From: Streptomyces sp. SPB162 | GTDB taxonomy: Bacteria > Actinomycetota > Actinomycetes > Streptomycetales > Streptomycetaceae | Length of the DNA stretch: 64,000 nt | Direction of reading: 5' to 3' | Assembly: GCF_029504575.1 (NCBI RefSeq) | Contig: NZ_JAQFII010000002.1 | Span: 186,001-250,000, forward strand | Translations under genes and position numbers: made by a program | The notes under the pieces: model-generated | What the model was told of the DNA's origin: nothing | Seen by the model: the letters and a program-made list of their open reading frames with translations, nothing else | Database searches by the model: none | In this document: piece by piece, positions 8,930 to 17,357 of the stretch | Layout: every line of letters begins with the position of its first letter | Numbering within the stretch: the first letter of the stretch is position 1

Positions 8930-9976
8930 ATGAGCACCGTCAGCGTCGTGATCCCCTGCTACAAGTACGGCCACTTCCTGGTCGACTGCGTGCGCAGCGT
9001 GCTGGACGAGCAGGAGGGCCTCGACGTCCGGGTGCTGATCATCGACGACGCCTCGCCCGACGACTCCGCACAGGCCGCGCACGCGCTGGCGGCCGCCGAC
9101 CCGCGGATCGAGGTCCGGGTCCACGAGCGGAACCAGGGGCACATCGCCACCTACAACGAAGGCCTGCTGGAGTGGGCCGACGGCGACTACGTCGTCCTGC
9201 TCTCGGCGGACGACCGGCTCGTGCCCGGGGCGCTGGTGCGCGCCGCGGCGCTGCTGGACGCCCATCCGGAGGCCGGATTCTGCTACGGCCGGCCGCTGCG
9301 CTTCCAGCACGGCGGACCACTGCCCGCGGCCCGCACCCGCAGCTCGGGCTCCGTCGTCTATCCCGGGCAGTGGTGGCTGGAGCGGCGCTTCCGCGAGGCG
9401 ACCGGCTGCATCACCTCCCCCGAGGTGATGGTCAGGACCAGCCTGCAGCGCAAGGTGGGCGGCTACGACCCGGCGCTGCCCCACGCGGGCGACATCGAGA
9501 TGTGGATGCGGCTGGCGGCACACGCCGACGTCGGCTACATCCAGGGGGCCGACCAGGCCTTCTACCGCGTCCACGGCAACAACATGTCCACCACGGACTT
9601 CGGTGGGCAACTCGACGACCTGCGCCAGCGCCGCATCGCGTTCGACGCGGTGCTCGACAAGTGCGCCGACCTGCTCCCGCGCGCCGACCAGCTGGCGGAC
9701 GCGGTCCACACCCGGCTCGCCCGTTTCGCGCTGCGCCGCGCCTACCGGGCCTACGACCGGGGGCGGACCGCCGTGGTCCCGGTCGACGAACTCGTGGCGT
9801 TCGCCGGTGAGTGCCTGCCCGGCTACGAGAAGCTGCCCGAGTACCGGGCGCTGCGCCGGCGGCAGCGGATCGGCGCGCGGACGATGCCCTACCTGCAGCC
9901 CCTGGTGCTCTCCGCGGTGGCCGACCGCGGCCGCGAGTGGCTCTGGTGGCAGTCCTGGAAGCGCCGGGGCATCTGA
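8930..9976 (+). CDS. glycosyltransferase family 2
   Basis: A GT-A fold transferase of 348 residues that moves a sugar from a nucleotide donor onto a growing glycan at the inner face of the membrane. It begins VSVVIPCYKYGHFLVDCVRS, followed by VLIIDDASPDDS and LLSADDRLVPG, which hold the two acidic donor/metal motifs. GDIEMWMRLA is the acceptor-side region typical of GT2. No transmembrane segments are seen. The ATG at 8930 has little Shine-Dalgarno sequence. The stem pair upstream may control it. It stands apart from the amino-sugar operon but serves the same glycan locus. Acceptor and donor are unknown. Confidence 0.85.
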   Translation: MSTVSVVIPCYKYGHFLVDCVRSVLDEQEGLDVRVLIIDDASPDDSAQAAHALAAADPRIEVRVHERNQGHIATYNEGLLEWADGDYVVLLSADDRLVPGALVRAAALLDAHPEAGFCYGRPLRFQHGGPLPAARTRSSGSVVYPGQWWLERRFREATGCITSPEVMVRTSLQRKVGGYDPALPHAGDIEMWMRLAAHADVGYIQGADQAFYRVHGNNMSTTDFGGQLDDLRQRRIAFDAVLDKCADLLPRADQLADAVHTRLARFALRRAYRAYDRGRTAVVPVDELVAFAGECLPGYEKLPEYRALRRRQRIGARTMPYLQPLVLSAVADRGREWLWWQSWKRRGI

Positions 9977-10008
9977 TGGTCCTCCGACTTCAGTGGTCCC
10001 GGGCCGCC

Positions 10009-10692
10009 TCAGTGCGGCAGCGGAACGGCCTGGACGCGGTCCTCGGCCGGCCGCGGCAGGCCGGGGCCCGCACCGCGTCGCAACCGCCGCCGGTCGATCA
10101 GCCGATCGGTCCACAGGGCGGCCAGCACCCCGCCGACGGTGCCCAGCAGCGCCACGCCGGCCAGTGCCCGGCTCCTGGTGCCGGTCACCGCCGCCGCGCT
10201 GGGCGGCACCAGGAGGTCCACGCTCATCCGGGACGCGACCGGGATCCGCTGCGCCGCCTGCATGTCCTGCAGGTGCTTGCCGAAGACCTCGACGATCTGC
10301 CGCACGGCCGCGTCCGCCGCGATCAGCTCCGGCTGCTCTGCCTGCACCTGCAGCGAGGGGATCAGATAGCGCGGCGTGGCGCTGGTGCCGCTGTTGCGCG
10401 GGATCAACTTGTAGTGTCCGTGCACGCCCGCGGCCGCCAGTTCCGCCTCGCCCGCGGGCGACTGCAGCTGCTGGATGATCGCGTAGGAGACCGCGGCGAG
10501 CGGCGGCTGCAGGTTGGCCAGCTGGTTCGGGTGGTTCCCGGTCACCGGCGGCTTGATCACGACGACCGCGGTGCTCAGGTACGACTGGGCCGGCCGCAAC
10601 ACCTGGTAGGCCCCGGCAGCGGTCAGCAGCACCGCGAGTGCGAGGACGTACCAGCGGCGGAGCAGCACACGGACGAGCTCACCAGGCGACAC
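10009..10692 (-). CDS. Wzz-like polysaccharide chain-length/co-polymerase protein
   Basis: A membrane protein of 227 residues with the polysaccharide co-polymerase layout. A first transmembrane helix (LLRRWYVLALAVLLTAAGAY, about residues 9-28) is followed by an extracytoplasmic domain. A second helix near residues 175-195 (ALAGVALLGTVGGVLAALW) and a basic tail follow. There is no C-terminal tyrosine kinase. It is convergent with the GT2 gene and divergent from the Wzz-ligase gene, with only 74 bp between their starts. It is one of three Wzz-type proteins in the locus. The role in chain-length control is inferred from family. Confidence 0.75.
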   Translation of the reverse strand: MSPGELVRVLLRRWYVLALAVLLTAAGAYQVLRPAQSYLSTAVVVIKPPVTGNHPNQLANLQPPLAAVSYAIIQQLQSPAGEAELAAAGVHGHYKLIPRNSGTSATPRYLIPSLQVQAEQPELIAADAAVRQIVEVFGKHLQDMQAAQRIPVASRMSVDLLVPPSAAAVTGTRSRALAGVALLGTVGGVLAALWTDRLIDRRRLRRGAGPGLPRPAEDRVQAVPLPH

Positions 10693-10766
10693 GGGCCTTC
10701 CTTCCGTCAGGACCGATCCTCGCAGGACGGCGGGGAAGCCGCTACCGGATCCGCGGGGGTGCGTTC

Positions 10767-12823
10767 ATGAGCCTGAGTCAGATCTTCGCGGTGCTGCGCA
10801 GGCGCTGGTACCTCATGGTGCCGATCACCCTGCTCAGTCTCTTCGCGGGCCTGTACCTCAACCGGACGGTCCCGGTGGCCTATCAGTCACAGAGCTCCGT
10901 CGCGCTGCTCGACTCCCGGGCGGTCGCCAAGCTGGCGCCCACCTTCGGCAATCCCATCTCGAACGCGGGCGGCTCACTGGTCGTGACGGCCGATGTGCTG
11001 ATCAGGACCCTGGCGTCGACCGACGCGGCCCGGGACCTGCACAGCCGAGGTGTCACCGACCCGTACACGGTCGCCTTCGCGGCGAACACCGCGGGACCGC
11101 TCCTCACCCTGACCGTGACCGGCACCGACCAGGACAAGGTGCTCGAGGAGACCACCACCGTCACCGCCTTCGCCGGTGAACAGCTCAAGGCCCTGCAAGC
11201 GGAGGCCAAGGTGTCGCCCGCGTACTACATCCAGGCGGCGCCCATCGTCCTGCCGCAGGTACCGGTGTCGCAGCTCAAGAGCCGCTACCAGCAGGTCATG
11301 GCCGTCATCATCTTCGGGACCGCGACCGCGTTCACCCTGTCCTTCGTGACCGAGAGCGCCGTGCTGACCCGCCGCCGCCGCCTCGCGGGCGCGGACATCG
11401 ACCCCTGGCCCGCGAAGCGGCTGCCCCGCGGGCTCTGGGGGCGGCGCCTGGACGCCACCGCGATCCTCACCGGGTACCTGGCGCTGGCGCTGTTCATCCC
11501 CTCGGACCTCGCGCTGCCCGGACTCGGCGGCGTCGGCACCCCGGCCAACGTCTTCGCCCTGCTGGGCCTGTTCTGGTACCTCGCTGCCTGGCTCACCGGC
11601 CGGATCCGCCCGGCTCCGGGAACCCGGCTGCCGCGGGTGGTGATGTGCGTGCTCGCCGCCGCGATCCTGCTGTCCTACATCGCGAACGCGAGCCGCAGCA
11701 GCACGCACAAGGAGGTGCTGGCCGCCGACCGGGGACTCATCGGGCTGCTGGTGTGGGTGTCCCTGGTGGTCCTGGCCTCCGCCGGGATCCAGGACCGCGC
11801 CCGCCTCGACGTACTGCTGCGCCGGATCATCGTGATGGGCGCCGTGGTGGCCGCGATCGGCTACTACGACTTCTTCACCGCGACCAACATCGCGGACAAG
11901 ATCCGTATCCCGGGCCTGAGTTCGAGCGTCGCCCAGATCACCACCCTGGACCGCGGCTCCTTCACCCGGCCGCGCTCCACCACCGCACAGTCCCTGGAGT
12001 TCGGCGCGGGATGCTGGCCATCCTGGTGCCCTTCGCCATCCAGCAGGCCTTCGACCCGGTGCGCAAGCACCTCAACGGGCTCCGCCGCTGGGGGCCCGTC
12101 GCGCTCATGGGCGGCGCCCTGCCGCTGACGGTGTCCAGGACGTCCATCATCGGCGCCCTCCTGGTCGCCGTCATCATGATGCCCCGCTGGAAGCCGCAAC
12201 GGCGCTGGACCGCGATCGGACTGCTGATCGGCTCGGTCGCCTGCTTCAAGGTGATCATCCCCGGGCTGATCGGCACCATCACCACCCTGTTCGCGACGTT
12301 CCTGAACAACTCCGACAGCAGCACCCAGGCCCGCACCGTGAAGTACAGCGCGATCGTTCCCTATCTCACCGAACGCCCGTGGTTCGGGCGGGGCTTCGGC
12401 ACGTTCATGCCCGACCTGTACTTCTTCACGGACAACGAGTACATGCTGGCCCTGGCCGAGATGGGCGCTGTGGGTCTGGTCGCGCTCCTGACCCTGTTCA
12501 TCACCGGCATCCACCAGGGCGGCGCCATCCGCCGCCTCGCCCGTACCGAGTCGGACCGCGAACTGGGGCAGGCGTTCTTCGCCTCGGCCGTGGTCGCCCT
12601 CGTCATCAGCGCGACCTTCGACGCGCTCGGTTTCGCCATGTTCGCGGGAATCTTCTTCCTGACCCTCGGCGCCGGCGGCAGCTACCTGGGCTTCATCCGC
12701 CGCGAGGCGGAGGCGGAGGCCGAGGCCGCCGAGGTGCGCCCGGCCGCCCTCCCGCCCGTACCCGAGCCCCGTACCGACGCACCCGCCCGGCGCGAAGCCG
12801 CATCCCAACTCGTGGAGTCCTGA
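10767..12823 (+). pseudogene. Wzz-like domain fused to O-antigen ligase/polymerase domain, frameshifted
   Basis: The N-terminus is a Wzz-type module (LRRRWYLMVPITLLSLFAGL, extracytoplasmic region, second helix near residue 190). It runs without a break into a polytopic region with O-antigen ligase (Wzy_C/WaaL) character, including ERPWFGRGFGTFMPD, the periplasmic-loop signature, and DNEYMLALAEMGAVGL. At about 12,008-12,010 the frame shifts: LEFGAG must continue as MLAILVPFAIQQAF. One missing G restores a 685-residue protein. The start is the ATG at 10,767. The stop overlaps the next start (TGATG). Ligase or polymerase is predicted; the fusion is directly visible. Sequence error is the likeliest cause of the break. 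Confidence 0.75.
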
Positions 12824-13782
12824 TGCCCCCCAAGCCCGCCGAGCACCAAGGCACCGGGCCCGTCGCCGTTCTGGTCGTCACCTGGAACAGCGCCAAGGTG
12901 CTGCCGGAGTTCATCGCGTCGCTGCCGGACGGCATGGCCGGCCTGGAGTGGCGGCTCGTCGTCGCCGACAACGACTCGGCCGACGACACGGTGGCCCTGC
13001 TGCGCACCCTCGCCCCCGACGCCACCATCGTGCAGACCGGCCGCAACGCCGGGTACGCCGCCGGCGTGAACGCGGCACTGGGCGCCGCCGCGCGGTGGGA
13101 CGGCGGCTTCCGGGCCGCGCTGGTGTGCAACCCCGACATCCGCATGCGGCAGGGGTGCGCCAAGGTGCTCGTCGACGCACTCGGCACCGGGCTGCCCGAC
13201 GGCGACCGCGTCGGGATCAGCGTGCCCCTGCTGTACGAGGAGCAGGACGGCACGCCCCTGCACTCGCTGCGCCGCGAGTCGAGCGTGACCCGGGCCCTGG
13301 GCGAGGCCGTCATCGGCAACCGCAGGGCCGGCCGCTTCCCACGCTGGAGCGAACTGGTCACCGACCCCGCCGCCTACGCGGCCCCGACCCGGGCCGACTG
13401 GGCGACCGGCGCGCTGATGGCGCTGTCGGCCCAGTGCCTGGACGCCTGCGGCCCGTGGGACGAGTCGTTCTTCCTGTACTCCGAGGAGACCGAGTACTGC
13501 CTGCGCGCCGGGGACCGCGGCTTCGCGACCCGGCTGGAGCCCGCGGCCGGCGCCCTGCACCTCGGCGGCGACTCGCAGGTCTCCCCGCGCCTGTGGACCC
13601 TGCTGACGCTCAACCGCGTCCGGCTCTACGGGCGCCGGCACGGCCCGCTCGCCAGCACCGCCTTCCGGGCGGCGGTCCTGCTGCGCGAGACCTCCCGCGC
13701 CGCGCTCGGCAGGCGCGCGAGCCGGGCGGCCGCCGCGGCCCTGCTCCGCCCGTCCGCACTGCGCGCGACCCCCGGCCCGTGA
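12823..13782 (+). CDS. glycosyltransferase family 2 (rhamnosyltransferase-like)
   Basis: A GT2 enzyme of 319 residues. VAVLVVTWNSAKVLPEFIAS, VVADNDSADDT and ALVCNPDIRM (acidic metal motif) define the GT-A domain. WATGALMALSAQCL and DESFFLYSEETEYCLRA match the WbbL/rhamnosyltransferase branch. The ATG at 12,823 overlaps the stop of the Wzz-ligase gene, so the two are coupled and probably act on the same glycan. It ends 51 bp before the IS630 element. Rhamnose specificity is suggested by the subfamily pattern only. Confidence 0.85.
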   Translation: MPPKPAEHQGTGPVAVLVVTWNSAKVLPEFIASLPDGMAGLEWRLVVADNDSADDTVALLRTLAPDATIVQTGRNAGYAAGVNAALGAAARWDGGFRAALVCNPDIRMRQGCAKVLVDALGTGLPDGDRVGISVPLLYEEQDGTPLHSLRRESSVTRALGEAVIGNRRAGRFPRWSELVTDPAAYAAPTRADWATGALMALSAQCLDACGPWDESFFLYSEETEYCLRAGDRGFATRLEPAAGALHLGGDSQVSPRLWTLLTLNRVRLYGRRHGPLASTAFRAAVLLRETSRAALGRRASRAAAAALLRPSALRATPGP

Positions 13783-13833
13783 GCCGCCCGGTGCCGCATG
13801 CCTCAAGGGTGTTGCGGAAGTCCCGTCTGGCCC

Positions 13834-14991
13834 TAGTGTCCTGCGCCAGTAGTTGATCGTTAGATGCTGTGTGACTTCTACTGCTGGTGCGTCGGTGCCT
13901 CGTCGGGGGCCGAAACTGGAGCCGTTGCTGCTGTGTGTGGATGAGCGGGCGGTGTTGGAGCGGTGGACGCGTCGGGCGACATCGGCGCAGGCCCTGGCCT
14001 TGCGCGCGCGGATCGTGCTGGCGTGCGCGGGGCCGGAGGTGCCGCCGATCGTTACGGTCGCGCGGGATCTGCGGGTGAGCGCGGACACAGTTCGCAAGTG
14101 GCGGCGACGGTTCCTCATCGACCGGCTGGACGGTCTGGTCGATGAGCCCCGGCCGGGCCGGCCACCCACCATCGATGTCGGTCAGGTGGAGGCGGTCGTG
14201 GTCGCGACGTTGGAGGAGATCCCGAAGAACGCCACTCACTGGTCGCGGAAGTCGATGGCGGACCACAGCGGTCTGTCGAAGTCCACCGTCGGCAGGATCT
14301 GGCGGAGATTCCAACTCAAGCCGCACCTGACGGACACGTTCAAGTTGTCGACGGACCCGTTGTTCGTGGAGAAGGTCTACGACGTCGTCGGACTGTACTT
14401 CAACCCACCCGAGGGCGCGGTGGTTCTCTCGGTGGACGAGAAGTCCCAGATTCAGGCACTGGACCGGTCCCAACCGGTGTTGCCGATAATGCCCGGCATG
14501 CCTGAGCGCCGTACTCACGATTACGTCCGCAACGGCTTGACCACCTTGTTCGCCGCGTTCGATGTCTCCACCGGTCAGGTCATCAGCGCCCTGCACCGCA
14601 GACATCGGGCGGCGGAGTTCAAGAAGTTCCTGATCCGCATTGACAAGGAGGTGCCCGCGCACTTGCAGGTGCACCTGATCGTGGACAACTACGGCACTCA
14701 CAAAACTCCGGCGATCAGGACGTGGCTCAGCAAACACCCGCGGTTCCAGATGCACTTCACCCCGACCGGGTCCTCGTGGATCAACCAGGTCGAGCGATGG
14801 TTCGGCTTCCTGGCCGACCAGATGATCCGCCGGGGCGCACACAAGAATGTCCAGAACCTCGAAGCCGACATCCGCGCCTGGGTGAAGAACTGGAACGAGG
14901 ACCCCCAGCCGTTCATCTGGACCAAGACAGCGGAAGAGATCCTCGACTCCCTCGCCCGTTTCTGCCGACGGATCTCCGGCGCAGGACACTA
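13834..14991 (+). mobile_element. IS630-family insertion sequence, intact
   Basis: Perfect terminal inverted repeats GTGTCCTGCGCC (13,836-13,847) and GGCGCAGGACAC (14,978-14,989) are flanked on both sides by TA, the target duplication of IS630/Tc1/mariner elements. The element is about 1154 bp and has one transposase gene. Its right-hand TA is also the left-hand TA of the neighbouring MITE. The intact ends and open frame suggest it is recent and possibly active. Confidence 0.9.
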
Positions 14992-14992
14992 G
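13871..14992 (+). CDS. IS630-family transposase
   Basis: A DDE transposase of about 373 residues. An N-terminal helix-turn-helix (VTVARDLRVSADTVRKWRRR) for end recognition is followed by the catalytic domain. The acidic residues lie in VVLSVDEKSQIQAL, HLIVDNYGTHKT and SSWINQVERWFGFL. I prefer the GTG at 13,871 (VTSTAGAS); a TTG at 13,853 would add six residues. Neither has a clear ribosome binding site. The stop codon TAG overlaps the right inverted repeat and flanking TA. All catalytic residues are present and no frameshift is seen. Confidence 0.92.
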   Translation: MTSTAGASVPRRGPKLEPLLLCVDERAVLERWTRRATSAQALALRARIVLACAGPEVPPIVTVARDLRVSADTVRKWRRRFLIDRLDGLVDEPRPGRPPTIDVGQVEAVVVATLEEIPKNATHWSRKSMADHSGLSKSTVGRIWRRFQLKPHLTDTFKLSTDPLFVEKVYDVVGLYFNPPEGAVVLSVDEKSQIQALDRSQPVLPIMPGMPERRTHDYVRNGLTTLFAAFDVSTGQVISALHRRHRAAEFKKFLIRIDKEVPAHLQVHLIVDNYGTHKTPAIRTWLSKHPRFQMHFTPTGSSWINQVERWFGFLADQMIRRGAHKNVQNLEADIRAWVKNWNEDPQPFIWTKTAEEILDSLARFCRRISGAGH

Positions 14993-15191
14993 GCCGTGTC
15001 TGACAGATACCGGCGTCCGCCCGGAGGGCGGGGCCCGGGGCGTCTGGTGCGTGCGATCGCACGGCGGAGGGTCGCCCCTGTACTGGACGTACCCGGGCGG
15101 GCCCGACAACTGGGGGCCCCTCCCAGCGGTAGCTGGGGGAGAGCGCGCGTGCCAGGCGTCCCGGGCCAGGCGGGATGTGTCAGACACGGCC
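14992..15191. mobile_element. 200-bp MITE-like element (MITE-1)
   Basis: Inverted ends GGCCGTGTCTGACA (14,992-15,005) and TGTCAGACACGGCC (15,178-15,191) are flanked by TA on both sides. No protein can be supported inside. The interior holds a 14-bp palindrome CGTGCGATCGCACG (15,050-15,063) and a CCCAGC/GCTGGG hairpin near 15,123-15,138. It abuts the IS630 element with one shared TA. Its ends differ from those of IS630, so a different transposase probably moved it. Its subterminal sequences match MITE-2 at 55,512. Confidence 0.8.
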
Positions 15192-15225
15192 TAGCGGGCG
15201 AACGGCGCTACCTTCACAACACCCT

Positions 15226-16047
15226 TCAGGCCGGCGGCGCCGACCCCTCCCACGCCGTGTAAAAGCTCGCCGGGTTCACCAGGTACCGGACCGTGGGGCA
15301 CGGCACATGCCGCACCTCGTGGCGCCTGCTGTAGCGGCGGATGAGCTCCCAGTCCTCTCGCGGCAGCACCTCGGGGGTCCGGCGGAGCCGGCTGAAGTGC
15401 AGGGCGCCGGTACGGCGGGCCACGAAGGCGTTGGTGTCCAGGAACGACTCGCGGGCCGACCTGCGGCGGTCGAAGGGCACCGACAGCACGTCCATCTCGG
15501 TCCCGTCGGGCAGGATCCGGCGCAGCGCCGTGTAGACGCCGTCGGGTCCCCCCGGCGCCCGCAGCACCGCCAGCGCCCGTTCCAGGTGGTCCGGCTCCCA
15601 CCGGTTGTCGTCGTCCAGGAAGGCGACGTACTCCGACCGGGTCAGCCGGATCCCGACGTTGCGGACCACCCCGGCGGTGGCGGTGTTCCGCGACAGCGAC
15701 ACCGCGAACAACCGCGGGTCGGCTGGGAGCTCCGGCAGCCCCGCGCCGTCGTCCACGACGATGACGACGTGCTCCCGTACGGTCTGGTCGAGCGCGGAGC
15801 GCACGGCTTCGAGCAGCGCCGCCGGGCGCCGGTGGGTGGCGATCACGGTGGCGACCGGAGCTTCGGGGACCTGCCCCAGGACAGCCGCCAGCCGGGCCGT
15901 CTCGGCGTCCTCGAAGCGACGCAGCCGCACGGCCGAGGGCGCCAGCACGAGCTTGTTCCTGGCCTCGAAGAGCACCAGCCAGCCGAAGGCCCACTTGAGC
16001 ACTTCCCAGGGGGCGCGGACGATGCGGCGCATCAGGTCCTTTCTCAT
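15226..16047 (-). CDS. glycosyltransferase family 2
   Basis: A GT2 enzyme of 273 residues, the last gene of the minus-strand polysaccharide block. VATVIATHRRPAALLEAVRS opens the GT-A domain. VVIVVDDGAG and YVAFLDDDNRWEPDHLERAL hold the donor and metal aspartates, and EVLPREDWELIRR is the catalytic-base region. An N-terminal stretch (PWEVLKWAFGWLVLFEA) may associate with the membrane. The ATG overlaps the stop of the acyltransferase gene (ATGA). MITE-1 ends 34 bp past its stop. Donor and acceptor are unknown. Confidence 0.85.
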   Translation of the reverse strand: MRKDLMRRIVRAPWEVLKWAFGWLVLFEARNKLVLAPSAVRLRRFEDAETARLAAVLGQVPEAPVATVIATHRRPAALLEAVRSALDQTVREHVVIVVDDGAGLPELPADPRLFAVSLSRNTATAGVVRNVGIRLTRSEYVAFLDDDNRWEPDHLERALAVLRAPGGPDGVYTALRRILPDGTEMDVLSVPFDRRRSARESFLDTNAFVARRTGALHFSRLRRTPEVLPREDWELIRRYSRRHEVRHVPCPTVRYLVNPASFYTAWEGSAPPA

Positions 16048-17306
16048 GCGGTCGTTCCGGAACGTCCCGGGTGCCCGCGGCGGCGCCCCGTGCCGCCGCG
16101 CAGCAGCTCGTGCAGCGGCCGCTCCACGATGCGCCACAGCAGCCAGGCGGCACACAGGGAGCCGGCCAGCATGCCCAGTTGCACCGCGATCACCTGTGCG
16201 GCGCCCCAGTCGGGAGCGCTCGTCGCGGGGACGTGCAGGGCCTTGCTCACGAAGCGGATCACGAGCTGGTGCGTCATGTAGAACGCGAACGAGACCTCGC
16301 CCAGCCAGACCGCCCGGCGGGTCGACCACAGCGTGCGCCGCCCCGCGAGGTCGGCGGTGGCGAGCGCCGGGATCAGCAGGGCCAGCGGCACGACGGTGAC
16401 CGCGACGTAGCCCCAGCGCGTCGGAAGGTGACCGACGGCCACGTACGCGGCGACCAGCAGCAGACCGGCGGCCCAGACCGGGAAGCGGATCCACTGCCCG
16501 GTCCTGACGATCCGGGCCAGCACCATGCCGAGGCAGAACTCGGTGACGCGGGTGGCGGGCAGGACGTACAGGAACCAGTACGCGGTCGGCTCGGACCAGC
16601 CCCGTGTGACCAGCGGCAGGCAGCAGGTCAACACGGTCAGCACGGCCGCCGACGGCCACAGCGCCTTCGGGCCCAGCCGGGTCAGGCCGCGCAGCAGCCA
16701 GGGGAAGAGCAGGTAGAAGAACGCCTCGCAGGACAGCGACCACGAAACGGTGTTCAGCCCGTAGTACACGTCCGGGTCGTTGCTCCAGGACTGGACGAGC
16801 AGCAGGTTCGGGACGACGATGCCCGCGGACGCGCCGCCGGCGGCGGAGGCCGCGCCGCCGGCCACCGCGACCAGCGCGGCGAGGGCGGACACCAGGTGGT
16901 TCGGGTAGACCTTCGCGGCGCGTTTGCGCCAGGTCCTGGCGGCCGGCTCGCCCGGCCGGGCGGACCAGGTCAGCACGTAGCCGCTGAGGATGAAGAAGAA
17001 GGACACGCCGATCGCACCGTGCCCGAACACCCGGCCCAGCAGCAGGTCGCCGCGGGAGCCGGCCGGGAAGAGGTGGGCGACCTGCAGGTGGAAGCCGAAC
17101 ACCAGGAACGCCGCCGCGAAGCGCAACCCGGTGAGCGAGGGCAGGCGCCCGCGCGCGGGCGCCTCCTCCGGACCGGCAGGACCGGCGGGACCCGCAGGAC
17201 GCGCCCGGGCCGCACCGGGCGGCGGAGCCTGCGACGGCACCGTGGCCGGCGCCACGGCGGTGGACGGCGGAGCCACCGGGTCCGCGTCGGGTATCGCTTC
17301 GGTCAT
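16044..17306 (-). CDS. acyltransferase 3 family membrane protein (OafA/YrhL-like)
   Basis: A polytopic acyltransferase of about 420 residues, expected to O-acetylate a surface glycan. After a Pro/Ala-rich cytoplasmic tail of about 55 residues come LTGLRFAAAFLVFGFHL, holding the family Arg-x10-His motif, and GVSFFFILSGYVLTW, then roughly ten transmembrane helices. I prefer the ATG at 17,306, six bases after a GGGGGG tract; an ATG at 17,312 directly abuts that tract. It is coupled to the GT2 gene downstream. Acyl donor and acceptor cannot be read from sequence. Confidence 0.82.
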   Translation of the reverse strand: MTEAIPDADPVAPPSTAVAPATVPSQAPPPGAARARPAGPAGPAGPEEAPARGRLPSLTGLRFAAAFLVFGFHLQVAHLFPAGSRGDLLLGRVFGHGAIGVSFFFILSGYVLTWSARPGEPAARTWRKRAAKVYPNHLVSALAALVAVAGGAASAAGGASAGIVVPNLLLVQSWSNDPDVYYGLNTVSWSLSCEAFFYLLFPWLLRGLTRLGPKALWPSAAVLTVLTCCLPLVTRGWSEPTAYWFLYVLPATRVTEFCLGMVLARIVRTGQWIRFPVWAAGLLLVAAYVAVGHLPTRWGYVAVTVVPLALLIPALATADLAGRRTLWSTRRAVWLGEVSFAFYMTHQLVIRFVSKALHVPATSAPDWGAAQVIAVQLGMLAGSLCAAWLLWRIVERPLHELLRGGTGRRRGHPGRSGTTA

Positions 17307-17357
17307 GTCCATCCCCCCATTCGGTTCCGCCCTCGCCGACGGCGCCGGCGGTCGCTG

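Noticed and set aside
11645..12823. A separate ligase gene starting inside the Wzz-ligase gene
   Set aside because: The early part of that frame is non-homologous; the conserved sequence jumps frames at about 12,009, so one gene with an indel explains it better.
14992..15191. tRNA or small RNA gene in the IS630-GT2 gap
   Set aside because: No cloverleaf or RNA family pattern; TA-flanked inverted repeats shared with 55,512 identify a MITE.
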